Source of the DNA: Galerina marginata
Lineage: Eukaryota > Basidiomycota > Agaricomycetes > Agaricales > Galerinaceae
NCBI GenBank assembly: GCA_023014335.1
Contig: JAECYW010000016.1
Location: 992,001 to 1,056,000, forward strand
Direction of reading: 5' to 3'
DNA length: 64,000 nt
Below the pieces are notes generated by a model. That model ran no database searches, was not told where the DNA came from, and worked only from the letters and a program-made list of their open reading frames with translations. The position numbers and the translations under genes are program-made. Numbering within the stretch: the stretch's first letter is position 1; every line of letters starts with the position of its first letter. Shown in pieces: positions 31,561-42,096 of this stretch.

Positions 31561-32762
31561 AAAGCCTGGGCCTTCTGACGTTGTAAGACATCGGGACTCT
31601 CGCCGCGTCGGTAAGTGGGTAACACCGCCCGTCGCTCGCTATTTGGATCGGTAATAACAATCCGTTGGTCCCCGTCCTCACTGTTCTGTACGGTACTGCT
31701 GGTTAGGACATCAAATGGTCGGCCCAATAGTACTCGATAAGCTGGGTTACGGATAATGTGTACTTGTAAGTAGACAGTTACCCCACCAAAGGAGAACGCG
31801 ACGTTTTCCGCAAGTCCTAGACTTTTCTCGACCGCCCCGTTTGCGCTTTGCATGTTGATGGTAATATTTGGATTCCAAGTTAAACCCATTTCAACAGCAA
31901 CTGATTCAGCCATAGAGACAATTTGTGACCCACTGTCTACTATAGATTCTTCTTGCGCTATGTTATTGATCCGGGGATACAAGGAACGTAACGCGTACGT
32001 ATCGCGCGCCACATATACCTCTTTTGGCACTGCCCCGTCATGGGTCTGCGCAAACTGTAAGTACGGGTCTGAACCGACGCGTAACTCAGGATCTAGACAA
32101 CTATCGTTCAAGATACCAGCCAACATATAATTAGACACTGGTAGTTGATCGACAGTTAGCCCCGTCTCTACTTCCCGCGTCTTAGCATCCTCTTCCAATA
32201 ACTCTTCCATGAGTACTGGCTTCCTAGCTTTCGACACGTTCTTTTTCAATGCTTCTCTAAGGCCTGGTGCGTTTCCTAATAGATTTTTCAATGGTATAGA
32301 TACTGATAAATCCATTATATCGTCTAACACCTTCTCAGATTCTGCATTATCTTCGACGGGGGCTTTTGTCTTATACGATGGACCCGGTTTTGGGTCTTCT
32401 CCTTCATTTGCTGGAGTCCGAGTGTCTTTTAGACGAGTCACCGTTTTTAGTGGCGGGACATCTATGTAGGGAAGCTCCCTGGCCTTTACCACAGCTTTTG
32501 GTAATGGCTTTTTGGTAGCCTCGACCTTTTCTGGAGTCTTCTTATTAGTACGCGGCGGTCCCCGTCGTACTTCTGGTTCTGGCTCAACTTCTGCTTCACT
32601 CTCTTCGCCACTATTCTCTTCTTCTTCTTCTTCAGCTGTCTCTGCCTCGACGGCCTTTTTAGTAAATCTAACGCTTTTCTGGTTCTCTGGGAGCCTCGCT
32701 TTAGCTGACTTTTCCGCTGTTTTAGAGGAGGAAGTCGCAGCTCCCTTCCTCGAACTTACTGA
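31557..32762 (-). CDS. pro: Pro: retropepsin-like aspartic protease in its own frame
   Basis: 401 codons in the -1 frame relative to gag, beginning at the slippery site 32762-32768. About 110 N-terminal residues are Lys/Glu-rich with a run of glutamates. The protease domain has IVDSGSQIVSMAESVAVEMG (DSG active-site box) and, about 70 residues later, VLLGRPF, which corresponds to the conserved hydrophobic-G segment near the C-terminus of retropepsins. There is no in-frame ATG near the expected start. It ends with TAG at 31557 overlapping the start of the pol frame. Cleavage of the Gag and Pol polyproteins is the family role. Confidence 0.9.
   Translation of the reverse strand, partial: SVSSRKGAATSSSKTAEKSAKARLPENQKSVRFTKKAVEAETAEEEEEENSGEESEAEVEPEPEVRRGPPRTNKKTPEKVEATKKPLPKAVVKARELPYIDVPPLKTVTRLKDTRTPANEGEDPKPGPSYKTKAPVEDNAESEKVLDDIMDLSVSIPLKNLLGNAPGLREALKKNVSKARKPVLMEELLEEDAKTREVETGLTVDQLPVSNYMLAGILNDSCLDPELRVGSDPYLQFAQTHDGAVPKEVYVARDTYALRSLYPRINNIAQEESIVDSGSQIVSMAESVAVEMGLTWNPNITINMQSANGAVEKSLGLAENVAFSFGGVTVYLQVHIIRNPAYRVLLGRPFDVLTSSTVQNSEDGDQRIVITDPNSERRAVLPTYRRGESPDVLQRQKAQAF
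31560..31566 (-). promoter_or_regulatory. Candidate pro-pol -1 frameshift site
   Basis: The coding sequence GGCTTTT immediately before the pro TAG puts TTT in the A site, and a slip back by one gives TTA GAC AAC, which enters the pol frame. The P-site pairing (GCT to GGC) is not canonical, so this is weaker than the gag-pro site. Confidence 0.45.
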
Positions 32763-34135
32763 AAATTTGACTGGTCCGCGGACTGACCTCGTTCTTCTGC
32801 CCTGACGAACTCGTTACGGGACAGGACTCGATCTAACGTCTCGCGTCCATAACTTTGCGCTAAAGTAGCTAGGTGTCGGGCTACTTCTGTATCAGTGTAT
32901 AATTGGTCATACATCTGAGTAAAGAAGACATCCTGATCATAATCCGCGTCCTGGAAATACCCTGACTGCGCTGGCGGTGGTTTGGCTATTATCGGAACGC
33001 GTCCTCTATTCTTGAGTTCCACGACCTCCTTCATAGTCTTATTACCGTCCCGGGGGACAAAATCTCCGCCAGGTAATCTAATATTATTGGACTCGTTCTT
33101 TATCACCCATCCATATCCAATATGTTTATTAGCATGGGGACAGTCTGAAATCCTATGACCAGTCTCTCTGCAATAGAAACAAATGTTTCCATTTGCGTCC
33201 CGTCCCATGTAGGTGTTCCCTCTTGGGTAAGGCATCTGGTTTGGGGATGGTCCAACATAAGAAGCAGTCGGAGTAGGTGGACGTTTAAGACTATTAACCA
33301 CGCCGAATAGTTGATCAAGTCTACTATTCACGTCCTGCGACCATTTTGACTGTATCTGTGCTGTGTCTTGTAGACGAGCCACTCCTTCTTCTATTTTTGG
33401 GAGGGTGTCATCCTGAGCTATCCGTGATACCTCTGGGGTGGACGCGAAACGTACATCCTCAGTATCATATCTGCCCGTTGGTCTATGAGCTCTTTCTGCC
33501 ACAATGACGGCGGTATCGACTACATTGTTTAACGTGAAACGATCTTCATTTCTAAAGTCCAACGTGACGGGTGCAGGATTCTCAGCATCGTCATCTGCAG
33601 CCGCGGTAGTAGCAGTAGTTGTAGCCGTGGTCCTATCATTAAGTAAATCAAGTCTATCCTCAATCCTTCTTATAAAATCGGGGTGAAGACATGAATAAAA
33701 TTTAATGACTAGCTCTCGGTTAGACAGAAGCTTTGGAGGGACCTGTAGCCTTGCTGCTTCCGCACAGAATGAACGTTTAAGGCTTAGTAGCTCAGCTAAC
33801 TCATGAGCCTTAATACGCTTGCTGCCTGACCGCGCCCGTAATATTTTCTCTAATCTTTCTAGGGACCCGGTCTCCAATGCTGAAGCCTCTGGGTAGCTCC
33901 TAATAATCTCTTTCTTGTAATCAACCCATTTCTTTGTAAACGAATCAAACGCTCGCCACTCGGACTCAGTGACCGCCGATGTATATTTGCCGAGAGTCGC
34001 GATTTTAGTTTTATCATCTTTAATATTATGGAGCTCGTATAAGTCTTCCATTCTATTGATGAAGCGTAGTAATTCCGCGGGATGCTCGTCATCAAACTTA
34101 GGCGCGTCCTTCGCTCCAGGAAGTGGCATAGGCAT
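32756..34135 (-). CDS. gag: Gag: capsid and CCHC nucleocapsid
   Basis: 459 codons from the first ATG at 34135. The capsid-like part (ELLRFINRMEDLYELH ... ELVIKFYSCLHPDFIRR) resembles Gypsy Gag proteins of fungi, and a single zinc knuckle C-x2-C-x4-H-x4-C is seen in CFYCRETGHRISDC. The stop TAA at 32756-32758 comes two codons after a slippery heptamer. The frame is open for another 130 or so codons upstream to about 34540 (Ser/Arg/Ala-rich) without any ATG, so the real N-terminus may be reached by splicing or a non-ATG start. Gag forms the virus-like particle and packages the RNA. Confidence 0.92.
   Translation of the reverse strand: MPMPLPGAKDAPKFDDEHPAELLRFINRMEDLYELHNIKDDKTKIATLGKYTSAVTESEWRAFDSFTKKWVDYKKEIIRSYPEASALETGSLERLEKILRARSGSKRIKAHELAELLSLKRSFCAEAARLQVPPKLLSNRELVIKFYSCLHPDFIRRIEDRLDLLNDRTTATTTATTAAADDDAENPAPVTLDFRNEDRFTLNNVVDTAVIVAERAHRPTGRYDTEDVRFASTPEVSRIAQDDTLPKIEEGVARLQDTAQIQSKWSQDVNSRLDQLFGVVNSLKRPPTPTASYVGPSPNQMPYPRGNTYMGRDANGNICFYCRETGHRISDCPHANKHIGYGWVIKNESNNIRLPGGDFVPRDGNKTMKEVVELKNRGRVPIIAKPPPAQSGYFQDADYDQDVFFTQMYDQLYTDTEVARHLATLAQSYGRETLDRVLSRNEFVRAEERGQSADQSNFQ
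32762..32768 (-). promoter_or_regulatory. gag-pro -1 ribosomal frameshift heptamer A AAT TTT
   Basis: On the coding strand the gag codons are TCA AAT TTT CAG TAA. The heptamer A-AAT-TTT fits X-XXY-YYZ in the gag frame, and a -1 slip gives TCA GTA AGT TCG, which enters the pro frame exactly. The gag stop follows two codons later. A downstream stimulatory structure was not worked out. Confidence 0.7.
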
Positions 34136-34660
34136 GATTGTCTGACTGGTAATGGGATCTTCGTTATGAACTGGTAAAGTTGCGTTTGACGCTATGTTTT
34201 GTGATAAAACAAGTACGGGACTAGAGGTGCGCCTGATTATATCTTCAGGCTCGATACTAACTCGTCTTTGTTGATGATCAATGCTAGCTGAGACGCGCTG
34301 CTGAAAGCGTTCCTGAGCTGGATTGCTAGGGGCCCTAGTTGTAGATCTAGCTCTACTGGTACTAGGTAATCTGTCTTGAAAGGGGACTAGTTCACCGCTT
34401 GAGTTATTAGTCTGCCTTTTGGCTTTTTGTCCGGCAAGAGAAGTTGAAGCACCGGTGTTAGTGGCCGCGTTTGCTGCCGCTCCCGTTTGCTCTTTGCGTT
34501 TACCGGCTGATTTGCCTTTGCCCGCTATGTTTTCTTAAGTTATCGGGTTACCGACGACTCTAGCAGGTTGTATATCTGGTTGTAGTAGTCGTTTGACTAC
34601 GACGGGGTATTTTCTTTTTAGTAACAAGTAGATTCAATGGATTTATCTAGTATTAACCCT

Positions 34661-34678
34661 CCCTCGCGGTGGGCTCCA
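34661..34678 (-). other. Primer-binding site
   Basis: Coding strand TGGAGCCCACCGCGAGGG starts 2 nt inside the 5' LTR. It would pair with a tRNA ending CCCTCGCGGTGGGCTCCA, complete with the CCA tail. The tRNA identity could not be assigned from memory. Confidence 0.75.
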
Positions 34679-34680
34679 GA

Positions 34681-36367
34681 TGAGATGCTTGCTGCGGGGT
34701 AGTTTTGAAACACGTAGATGACTGAATAGGTAGACTTTTAATAAAATCTAATCCCCTATCACACACACACACACTATCAGTCAACACAGTAAATCAATCC
34801 TAACACTTGACGAGCGTTAAGCACCCAATCAAATAATCAAGTTAATTGATCAGTTCTTTTTGGGAGGGACAGGTATTTTTATAATAACAAGACTAAGCCG
34901 AAGAATCCGTCTGGTACAGGGAAAGTACGCGTTCACGTAGAATGGACGCGTCGACCCGAGGGTGAACACTTAAGGGGTTGTTGTTGGGGAAATAGAAAAT
35001 AGATAACAAAAATCAAAGACTCTGCCTCTTGGGATCGCGGGATACGTCTCTGAGACGCGTACGGGACTTAATTACTTTAGACTCTTGAAAAACGGGATAA
35101 CGCCACTCTGGGACGCGTATGACTCTCTTGGGGTTACCAAAACCCTACTCGACGGGAAGAAACTCTGCAATGTCCGGTGTAGTCTACAACTATCTGAGTT
35201 GCCTCTACCACAGTCCAGGTCTTAGACACGCGACGCACTACCAAAGTACGGGTTACCGCGGCTAATCGGATGGCCACTGAAGCCTCTTCAAGTCAAATAG
35301 ATGACAGGTGTAAGAGATCGTTGTTCAAGTCCTTAAGTCTTTCAAAATCAAGTACGTTCACTCTGATCACAAAAGGTGAAATTCCGTCTAAGACAAATAA
35401 ATCTGTTTATTCAAAATTCCGCGAAGTCAAGTTAACACTTAGAAGTCTCGAAGAGGTTCTGGTGAACGTTCAAGATATAATCTCGTGGGTGGTAAATTGC
35501 TTGTCTTTCTCTACGTACGCGTACAGCTTTTATACTACTGAGAATATTATTTTACATGTGATACAATGAAGGACTCGGCCTTTTACAAACAGCTGAACCG
35601 GATGCCAAGTTTCTTGTTTACTAAGCTTTCTGTTTCTTGCATAAGCTATCTTTCTGGTTGGCACGGGTACGCGTCGTTATTACTCCTTTGGTAAGGGTGT
35701 TCAGGGGTTCTTGCTGAGACAAGACCGTAAAACGCGTCCCGATGTGCCGGGTCTAGACTCTATCTGTGTGTTGCGGAAGACGCGCCCATATGTTTCGATG
35801 GACGGGCCCGCACTGTAATCTTATCTTATCTCAGTCTTCGGGTGCGCACTGTTATTCGCGTCCGTTATTGTTCGCCCGAGATGTCCGTGGGACTCGACTC
35901 GGCAATCCTTCCTTTTACAGTAAGGTCGAGACTCGAGAAGCCATCACGGTCGAGACTCGGCAGTTCCCGTCCCTCATGTTCTGGGTTCGCGAGCTTGTTA
36001 CTTGATTTGTCAGGTGGTGCCGCGTCGGCACCATAGTTGTGGGTCCTATTCTTCGGATATCTGTCCCTATTCGTTTAGACGCTAGAGACCTGTGCCTGTC
36101 AGTTAGGCGCACAGGTGGGCCCGCGTTCACAGTCCTCGCATTATTACCGCGCTTCGTATACGGACGCGTACTCGTAATTAGAAGCACATAGTTTAGCTCG
36201 GACTTCGTCGCGTACAGTAGTTTCCTCTAGTCTTGGCTGGCTTATACTGATTGTCCGAGACTTAGACAATGAGCCGCGCAAGATATATCATTATTCTAAG
36301 TCCAATATTGGTATGAGGAACAGGTAAAAACCGAAAATTCAGGGCTGGCCGAAGGGCCGTCCCTTCA
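34681..36367 (-). repeat. 5' LTR (coding sense) of complete element
   Basis: 1,687 bp, apparently identical to 18968-20654 at a constant offset of 15,713. It should carry the promoter for the gag-pol RNA (U3 at its right end in window coordinates). Confidence 0.97.
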
Positions 36368-37330
36368 ACGTGGTGGGGTGGTGGCCTACGCAACAGGTGC
36401 TGTGCTCGCGTTGTCGTTTGCCTCCTCGTACCCCCGACACCTGCACGGTGGGTTTCTCGCTGATGTGGGGGGTACTGGGCACAACAGCCGTCGTCGCTGA
36501 CGGAGGGGGTGCGGCGTGCTGTCTCCTCGTCTCCTCTTAACTACCCCATACCTTGCGGTGAGTTCCCGTTGACATGGGGGTACTGGACGCGCAACGATCA
36601 TCGTCGCAAATGGTGGGTATGGTGTCGAGGCGTGGACTGGGGCTATATACCCACACTGACACGGTTGATTTCCGTGTCGATGTCGGGTGTGCGTCGTCTC
36701 GTCGCCTCCTCGTACCCCCACACCTACGTGGTCGACTCCTCGTTGATGTGGGGGTACGCAGATGGTGGGTGTGGTTAGGCGCTGAACGGTGGTGGGGTGT
36801 GGGTTCGCTGTACGACAGCAGTTATTTTTATTACTTGCCTGGTGATCCCCCTCCCGAAATCCCTCGTTGGAGGGCCCAGGAGGGGAGGGGCACGACGTGC
36901 CGGGCGTATTTACCCCCTCGTCGCGTGTTCTTGCTGTGAGGTGGCGGTGAATGTGGGTCCTAAGGAGCTGGCTGGCGCTGTAATAGGGAGGGTAGTTAGT
37001 TGCACGGCGGGCGTCGTATTGGCAACATACCTGGGTGTAGTTGTTGTGAGCTGGAGTCAGAGCGGGGCGCGGCGGAGTGCCGAGGCGCTGGACGGTGCTG
37101 CGATGTCGGTTAGTTGCACAGTGGGGGTCGTTTTCTCGACGTACCTGGGTGTGGTTATCGTGATGTGGCTCCAGAACGGAGGTAACACGGAGTGCCGAAG
37201 CACTGATACCGTGCTGCGAGGTGGGTGGTGGCGGTCGTTTTCGTGGCTCACCTGGTTAGGGTGTGGGTTAGCTGCACCGCGGCGGTCATTTTCGTTGCGT
37301 ACCTGGTGATTTCCCCACCCGAAATCCTTC
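36368..37330 (+). repeat. Degenerate GC/GT-rich minisatellite-like DNA
   Basis: Diverged direct repeats recur, for example GTACCTGGGTGTAGTTGTTGTG near 37028, GTACCTGGGTGTGGTTATCGTG near 37141 and GTACCTGGTGATTTCCCC near 37299; CCTGGTGAT-CCCC-CCCGAAATCC occurs near 36840 and 37302; CCTCCTCGTACCCCC occurs near 36421 and 36706. Frames on both strands are open only because of this composition. No gene supported. Confidence 0.55.
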
Positions 37331-39174
37331 ATTTCATCATATTTCCGGCCCACATCCTTGTTGGAGGGGAGGGGCTCTCGGAATGGTGCCGGGCTTCGTT
37401 TGGGCAATGTTGGCTAAGGGGAATGGGCGGGACGGATGTGTGGAGAGGGTGGTGGTTGAGATGAAAGAAATTACCCGATGCGGCGTGGTTGGAGACCGTC
37501 GGATGACCGGAATTCAAAGTTACCGATATTACTGACACTCTAAAGAGGGGAGGGTTTGCTTAGTCACTATTTGTCAGCATTAGTCATCATTGTCTCATTA
37601 TATTATAGATGTATTGAAGAACACTAATGAGAACGCAACAGTCATTGACCTCATTATTACGAAGCACGAAGGTGAGTATTGTTTCTGTAATCTAGACCAT
37701 CCATACTCACCACCGCTCCTCGCAGCATCTCTCCTCACCTTTTCTACGGACTCCCGCCCCAATGGCCAAACAGATTCAGGCTTGAACGGCTGAATGGGAG
37801 GTGTCTCGGGTGTAGTCACGTCAATACCACGTAGTAGAAGTAGAATAGCACATCTTTTGAATAGATATGATCAATATATCATCCCTAATTGCCCTACTTT
37901 TGCTTGACTTTTGAACACAAATGCTAGACTTGTGTTTGACTTTGGTTTGACTTCTGTGGGTTGCATGGAATCCTCGTAATTTTGATCCCCTGCAGAAGTT
38001 TGGTCAAAGTCATACCATAGTCACACAATAGTCAAAAAATTTAGTCGGACTTTTGATTGACTTTGCCTCACTTTGCCAGTAAATCTGGATTATGGAAACA
38101 CCGTCGCACATGACCGGCGGTGTGTGCGGCGGCATCTACCGGAGCTGACCTCAGCCGTTGAGCGTGTCAGCCGCCGGCCCTCTCAATTCCCCGTTCCCAA
38201 ACCTTTGCGCTCGCTTAAAAGACCCCCGCCCATCCTATGCTATATCTCGCCCTCTCGCCTAGGCATAATAACCTATATAAATTGATCTTCAGCACGTTTA
38301 ATGTTAGTTTTTACGTCTAAGTAGCGTAATAAGTTGACTGGTGATTTGCCTCGATAATAACCAACACTTGCGAGGGGGAAAAATACAGGCAACTCGCTTA
38401 GTAGGCGTTAACAGTAGCATTTTTAAAGAAAAAATGTGCAAAGGGTTTGTAGGAATATTTAAACTATGCGACGCTGACAATATGCGAACGCCCGCGGCCA
38501 GAATAGATTATGTACCTGGTAATTGGTCATTAAAGGCACTCAGAATATTATTATATTTAGGTTGGAGCACCCCTACCTTATTATAAACATTAAACTCATA
38601 AGCGTGTGGCCACAGAACTGAGGTTGCGAGAGCGCTAAGCACGAAGCAACGTGCCGTGGTAGACGCGTGTGCTCACGTGTAGGGAGAAATGTCACGAGAG
38701 TGCGGCGGGCATTGCCGCCGCACTGATCGCCGCACTTTTGATGGCGCACTTTCCATGATCCAGATGCCCTCCACTTTGCCTCACTTTGCCTCACTTTTAC
38801 CTGACTAATGCAAAATTTCCGTTTTTACTGAGGGTGACCGTACGTCCCCGCGCGCTGGCAGCACTCACGCAACTTACAATCCGGCGAACGTACGTTTCTG
38901 ACCGGCCTCCTTCCAACGATTCCGTAATTACTAATCTCTGAACATCTGACGTGGATATGATCTTTACAAAAAGAGTGAACAGACAAGTTATGCACACACA
39001 CCGGTAAGCTTGCAGCTCCGACGAGAGCCTGATTCCTGAATGCCGGGTATTGACGCGTACCTAATATTATGATGCGCGGCATGGTGTACGCGAGTATTTC
39101 TGACCCTATTCCGGCAAGCGTTGGGATATAAACGGACGACGAGAGTCATTTCCTTGCATCCTTGTTTCCAGATT
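37331..39174. other. Intergenic, no gene supported
   Basis: AT-rich stretches with repeated TTGACTTT and CACTTTGCC words: CTTTGCCTCACTTTGCC occurs near 38061 and CACTTTGCCTCACTTTGCCT near 38771, flanking about 700 bp. The end of the region holds the carboxylesterase promoter with GATATAAA near 39125. Confidence 0.45.
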
Positions 39175-41544
39175 ATGTTCAAGCTTCCTGTACTTGCGGT
39201 CATTCTTGCGACTTTGGGGTTTGCGTCAGCAGCTCCGCCCATCGTGCGCCTTGATGCGGCAGTCGTCACTGGTTTCAGCAACGGCACCATCAACAAATTT
39301 CTAGGCATACCGTTCGCAGAAGCACCGTAAGAGGAGAATTTTTGCCATAGTCACTACTTCTAATTGTCTCTTTTTTCTAGTCGGTTTCGTCTGCCTAGGC
39401 TTACTCAGTCCTATGTTGGGCATATTAATGCAACGGCTTTTGGGCCTACTTGCCCTCAGCAGCTTTTAACCCCGACGTCACCACTGATTCCATTTGTTTT
39501 TCTACCTCCTTCATCTATAAGCGAAGACTGTAAGCCGTTTTCTAATTTTATATTTAATTGTGAAGAATTTCTGAACGTCCGAAAGGTCTGTCCCTCAATA
39601 TTTATGTTCCCGCTGGGACGAGTCCTTCGGCTAAGCTTCCTGTCGCCTTCGTGAGTATACTGGCCCATAACGTCTGCAGAGTCTTCTTGAACATAAATTC
39701 TTTCAATAGTGGATTTATGGAGGTGACTCCACTTTGTCCTTTTTTTGCTGCCATTGTTGAATACCCTTCACCTATTCAGGTGGATTCGAAACTGGGAGCA
39801 CAGAGTCGTAAGCAGGGTATTCCAATGATTGAAAACCCCCACTTAGTCCTTTCCTTATAGATCTGACGCAACTATCACTCGCATTGTTGAGCGATCCGTC
39901 GCACTCAACCTACCCATGATCCAGGTTTCTGTCAATTACAGGTAGGTTTCTCGTGAATTCGAATTTGGTAGTCACCAGTCTCTAAGCCAAGCTCTAACAA
40001 ACCAAATGTAGAGGGTCTGGTAGGTCGCAGTGGAAATTATGTTCTGCATATGAATTAATTTGATACTGGGTATAGCCTACGGATTCCTAGCTGGGAAAGA
40101 GGTTGCCAAAGAAAGAATCGGAAATTTCGGCCTTTATGACCGTCAGTAATATTCAAATTAGGCGCTTGGCATTTTCTCATCGTCGTTTATCAGAGCGCAC
40201 TGGGATTGAATGGGTTCATAAATACATCCATGCGTTTGGCGGAGACCCTACAAAAGTAACTTTGTAAGTACCCTAATCATCCCGGTGTGAACGATGGCTG
40301 AAATTAATTATCAGGTATGGTTCATCCTCAGGATCCATCTCTGTTTCGTTGCAAATGCTCGCGTTCGGTGGGCAGATCAAGAATCTCTTCCGTGGCGCCT
40401 TCATGCAGTCAGGAGCGCCAATTCCAGTTGGACGCATAGAAAGAGGACAAGTCAGTTGTACTTTCCATTCTGAAATAAGAAGAATGCCTCAATCATGACA
40501 TTAGGTGATGTATGACCAACTTGTTCAGGACACTGGCTGCGCAAGGGCATCAAGTTCGTTGCAATGCCTCAGGACCGTTTCCTTTGAAGCTCTCGCAGCT
40601 GCCGTCAACAAATCTTCCAATATTTTCGATTATAGGGTGAGTTGATACATTGTCGGGTTTCCGACTTGTGCTTAATTACCTTCTGACTCTCGTCCGATGG
40701 CAGTCGCTTAACATTGCGTGGCTACCACGGGTCGACGGTGTTTTCCTTCAGGATTTACCTTTTGCACAAATTAAAGCCGGGAACGTTCCTAGAATACCCA
40801 TCGTCTCGGGTGTGTCATATCAAGTCTCCAGACTATTTTTTAAATAACATTTGCACTTAGGGAATAGCAACGACGAAGGGACGGTATTTTCTTTCTCCCA
40901 GTCAAATCTAACCACAGACGAGGACTTCCGCGCGTACGTCAAGACAATATGGTTTCCCGCGACGTCTGATGTCGAATTGGCTCCGTTATGGACTGGCTAT
41001 CCTTCGGTTGCTTCAGAGGGCTCGCCATTTGGAACTGGTGACCTGAACCAGGTATACCCTCAGTTCAAGCGCGTTGCCGCATTCCAAGGCGACATAGTAT
41101 TTCAAAACTCCAGAAGGTATTTCCTTCACAATATCTCTGGAAAGCAAAAGGTGTGGTCTTACTGTGAGTGATTCCGGAATCCATGTAGCATTGGGTCCTT
41201 CTCATACTTTAATTGAGCCTAGTAAGCAAACTTCTCAAATCGACACCATTTCTTGGATCAGTAAGCACCTCCTGCTGCTCTTTACTTCCCCATATTAATA
41301 CATACCCCTTCAGTTTCACGGAACAGAAGCAGCTGTGCCCTTCTTGGACGACTATTTCATTCACTTCGTAACCAACCTAAACCCAAACACTGGTGTGGCT
41401 GGGACAGTCTGGCCGGAGTACACATCCCAATCCCCCAGCATGCTAACTTTTAACGACACCTCCGCACCGTTTATTACTCAAGACACGTACCGAGCTGCAG
41501 GAATGGAAGTTCTTACCAACCTCGTCGTCAAATATCCTCTTTAA
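39175..41544 (+). CDS. Secreted type-B carboxylesterase/lipase
   Basis: Start ATG 39175 with a signal peptide (MFKLPVLAVILATLGFASA). About twelve exons join in frame to the TAA at 41542. Family landmarks in order: FLGIPFAEAP-RFRLP, SEDCLSLNIYVPAG (split by an intron), WIYGGGFETGS (oxyanion hole), QVSVNYR, YGFLAGKEV, FGGDPTKVTL, the nucleophile elbow YGSSSGSIS, NDEGTVF (acidic residue) and FHGTEA (His). The elbow is G-S-S-S-G instead of the usual G-E-S-A-G; the central serine remains. An 8-nt micro-exon is needed near 40012. The enzyme should hydrolyse carboxylic esters outside the cell. It is followed by an RCC1-like gene and a decayed paralogue. Confidence 0.9.
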
Positions 41545-42096
41545 ATTTAGTTTCAGAATTTTATAGTGCCTTTGATAAAAACTAGTAGGGTACCCGTGCT
41601 CCGCACGGTGGACGTTGTTTTATTGGAATAGCGCCGTCCAATGATATTAGATAGTGCCGACAATATGACTGGACTAACACATACTGTCTTGAAAAATTGT
41701 TCTACTACAGTGGGCAGTGGCCCGGCCATAATAGGCGCATTTCATACTAAGCCGAGTAATATCTATGGTCAAGTTAACCAGGTATCAATTAAGTATGCTG
41801 GATGTAAGTGAGACCGGGGGCCTATTTTCATGAAATCGTATACATGCTACGTCGCGCAAGACCTCAAAAATTCCTGGCCGCCCAATTCCTGTTAGGAATT
41901 TACTCCTACACGTGTAGGGTGCCAAAGAAAAGATCGATACTATCATGGCAGGAAGGCCGGGAGTTACCTGATATGGACCGGTGTCGGTTCCCCAAATGGC
42001 AATATTCCCCTTCAGGAATTAGACTCCGCTTCTCGTTGATCTTTGATCTCAGTCAGAGACCCTTTCAACCGTATCCACCAGGAGCGGCCGCTTAGC
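41545..42096. other. Intergenic with a short hairpin
   Basis: CCGTGC-TCC-GCACGG (41594-41608) sits in a GGGTACCCGTGC context seen in many dispersed eukaryotic repeats. No gene. Confidence 0.4.

Larger units (their letters stand above)
18968..36367 (-). mobile_element. Complete 17.4-kb Ty3/Gypsy retrotransposon with antisense gene cluster
   Basis: Two LTRs at a constant offset of 15,713 bp enclose 14 kb. Coding-strand order (minus strand): 5' LTR 34681-36367, primer-binding site, gag, pro, pol, then a 7-kb block with five spliced genes on the opposite strand, polypurine tract, 3' LTR 18968-20654. The ends are TG..CA and the flanks repeat ACGT (18964-18967 and 36368-36371). I found no difference between the LTRs by eye and there is no length change, so the insertion is young. 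gag, pro and pol frames are open. Gypsy elements usually span 5-8 kb; the excess is the cargo block and the long LTRs. RT-RNaseH-integrase order in pol places it in Ty3/Gypsy (Metaviridae-like). Confidence 0.95.

Noticed and set aside
18968..36367. Starship-like giant element or other DNA-transposon cargo carrier
   Set aside because: No DUF3435 tyrosine recombinase, and the LTRs, primer-binding site, polypurine tract and gag-pol fully explain the mobility.
36386..37407. Open frames on both strands in GC-rich DNA after the right LTR
   Set aside because: The region is made of degenerate repeats; frames differ between repeat copies and encode low-complexity sequence.
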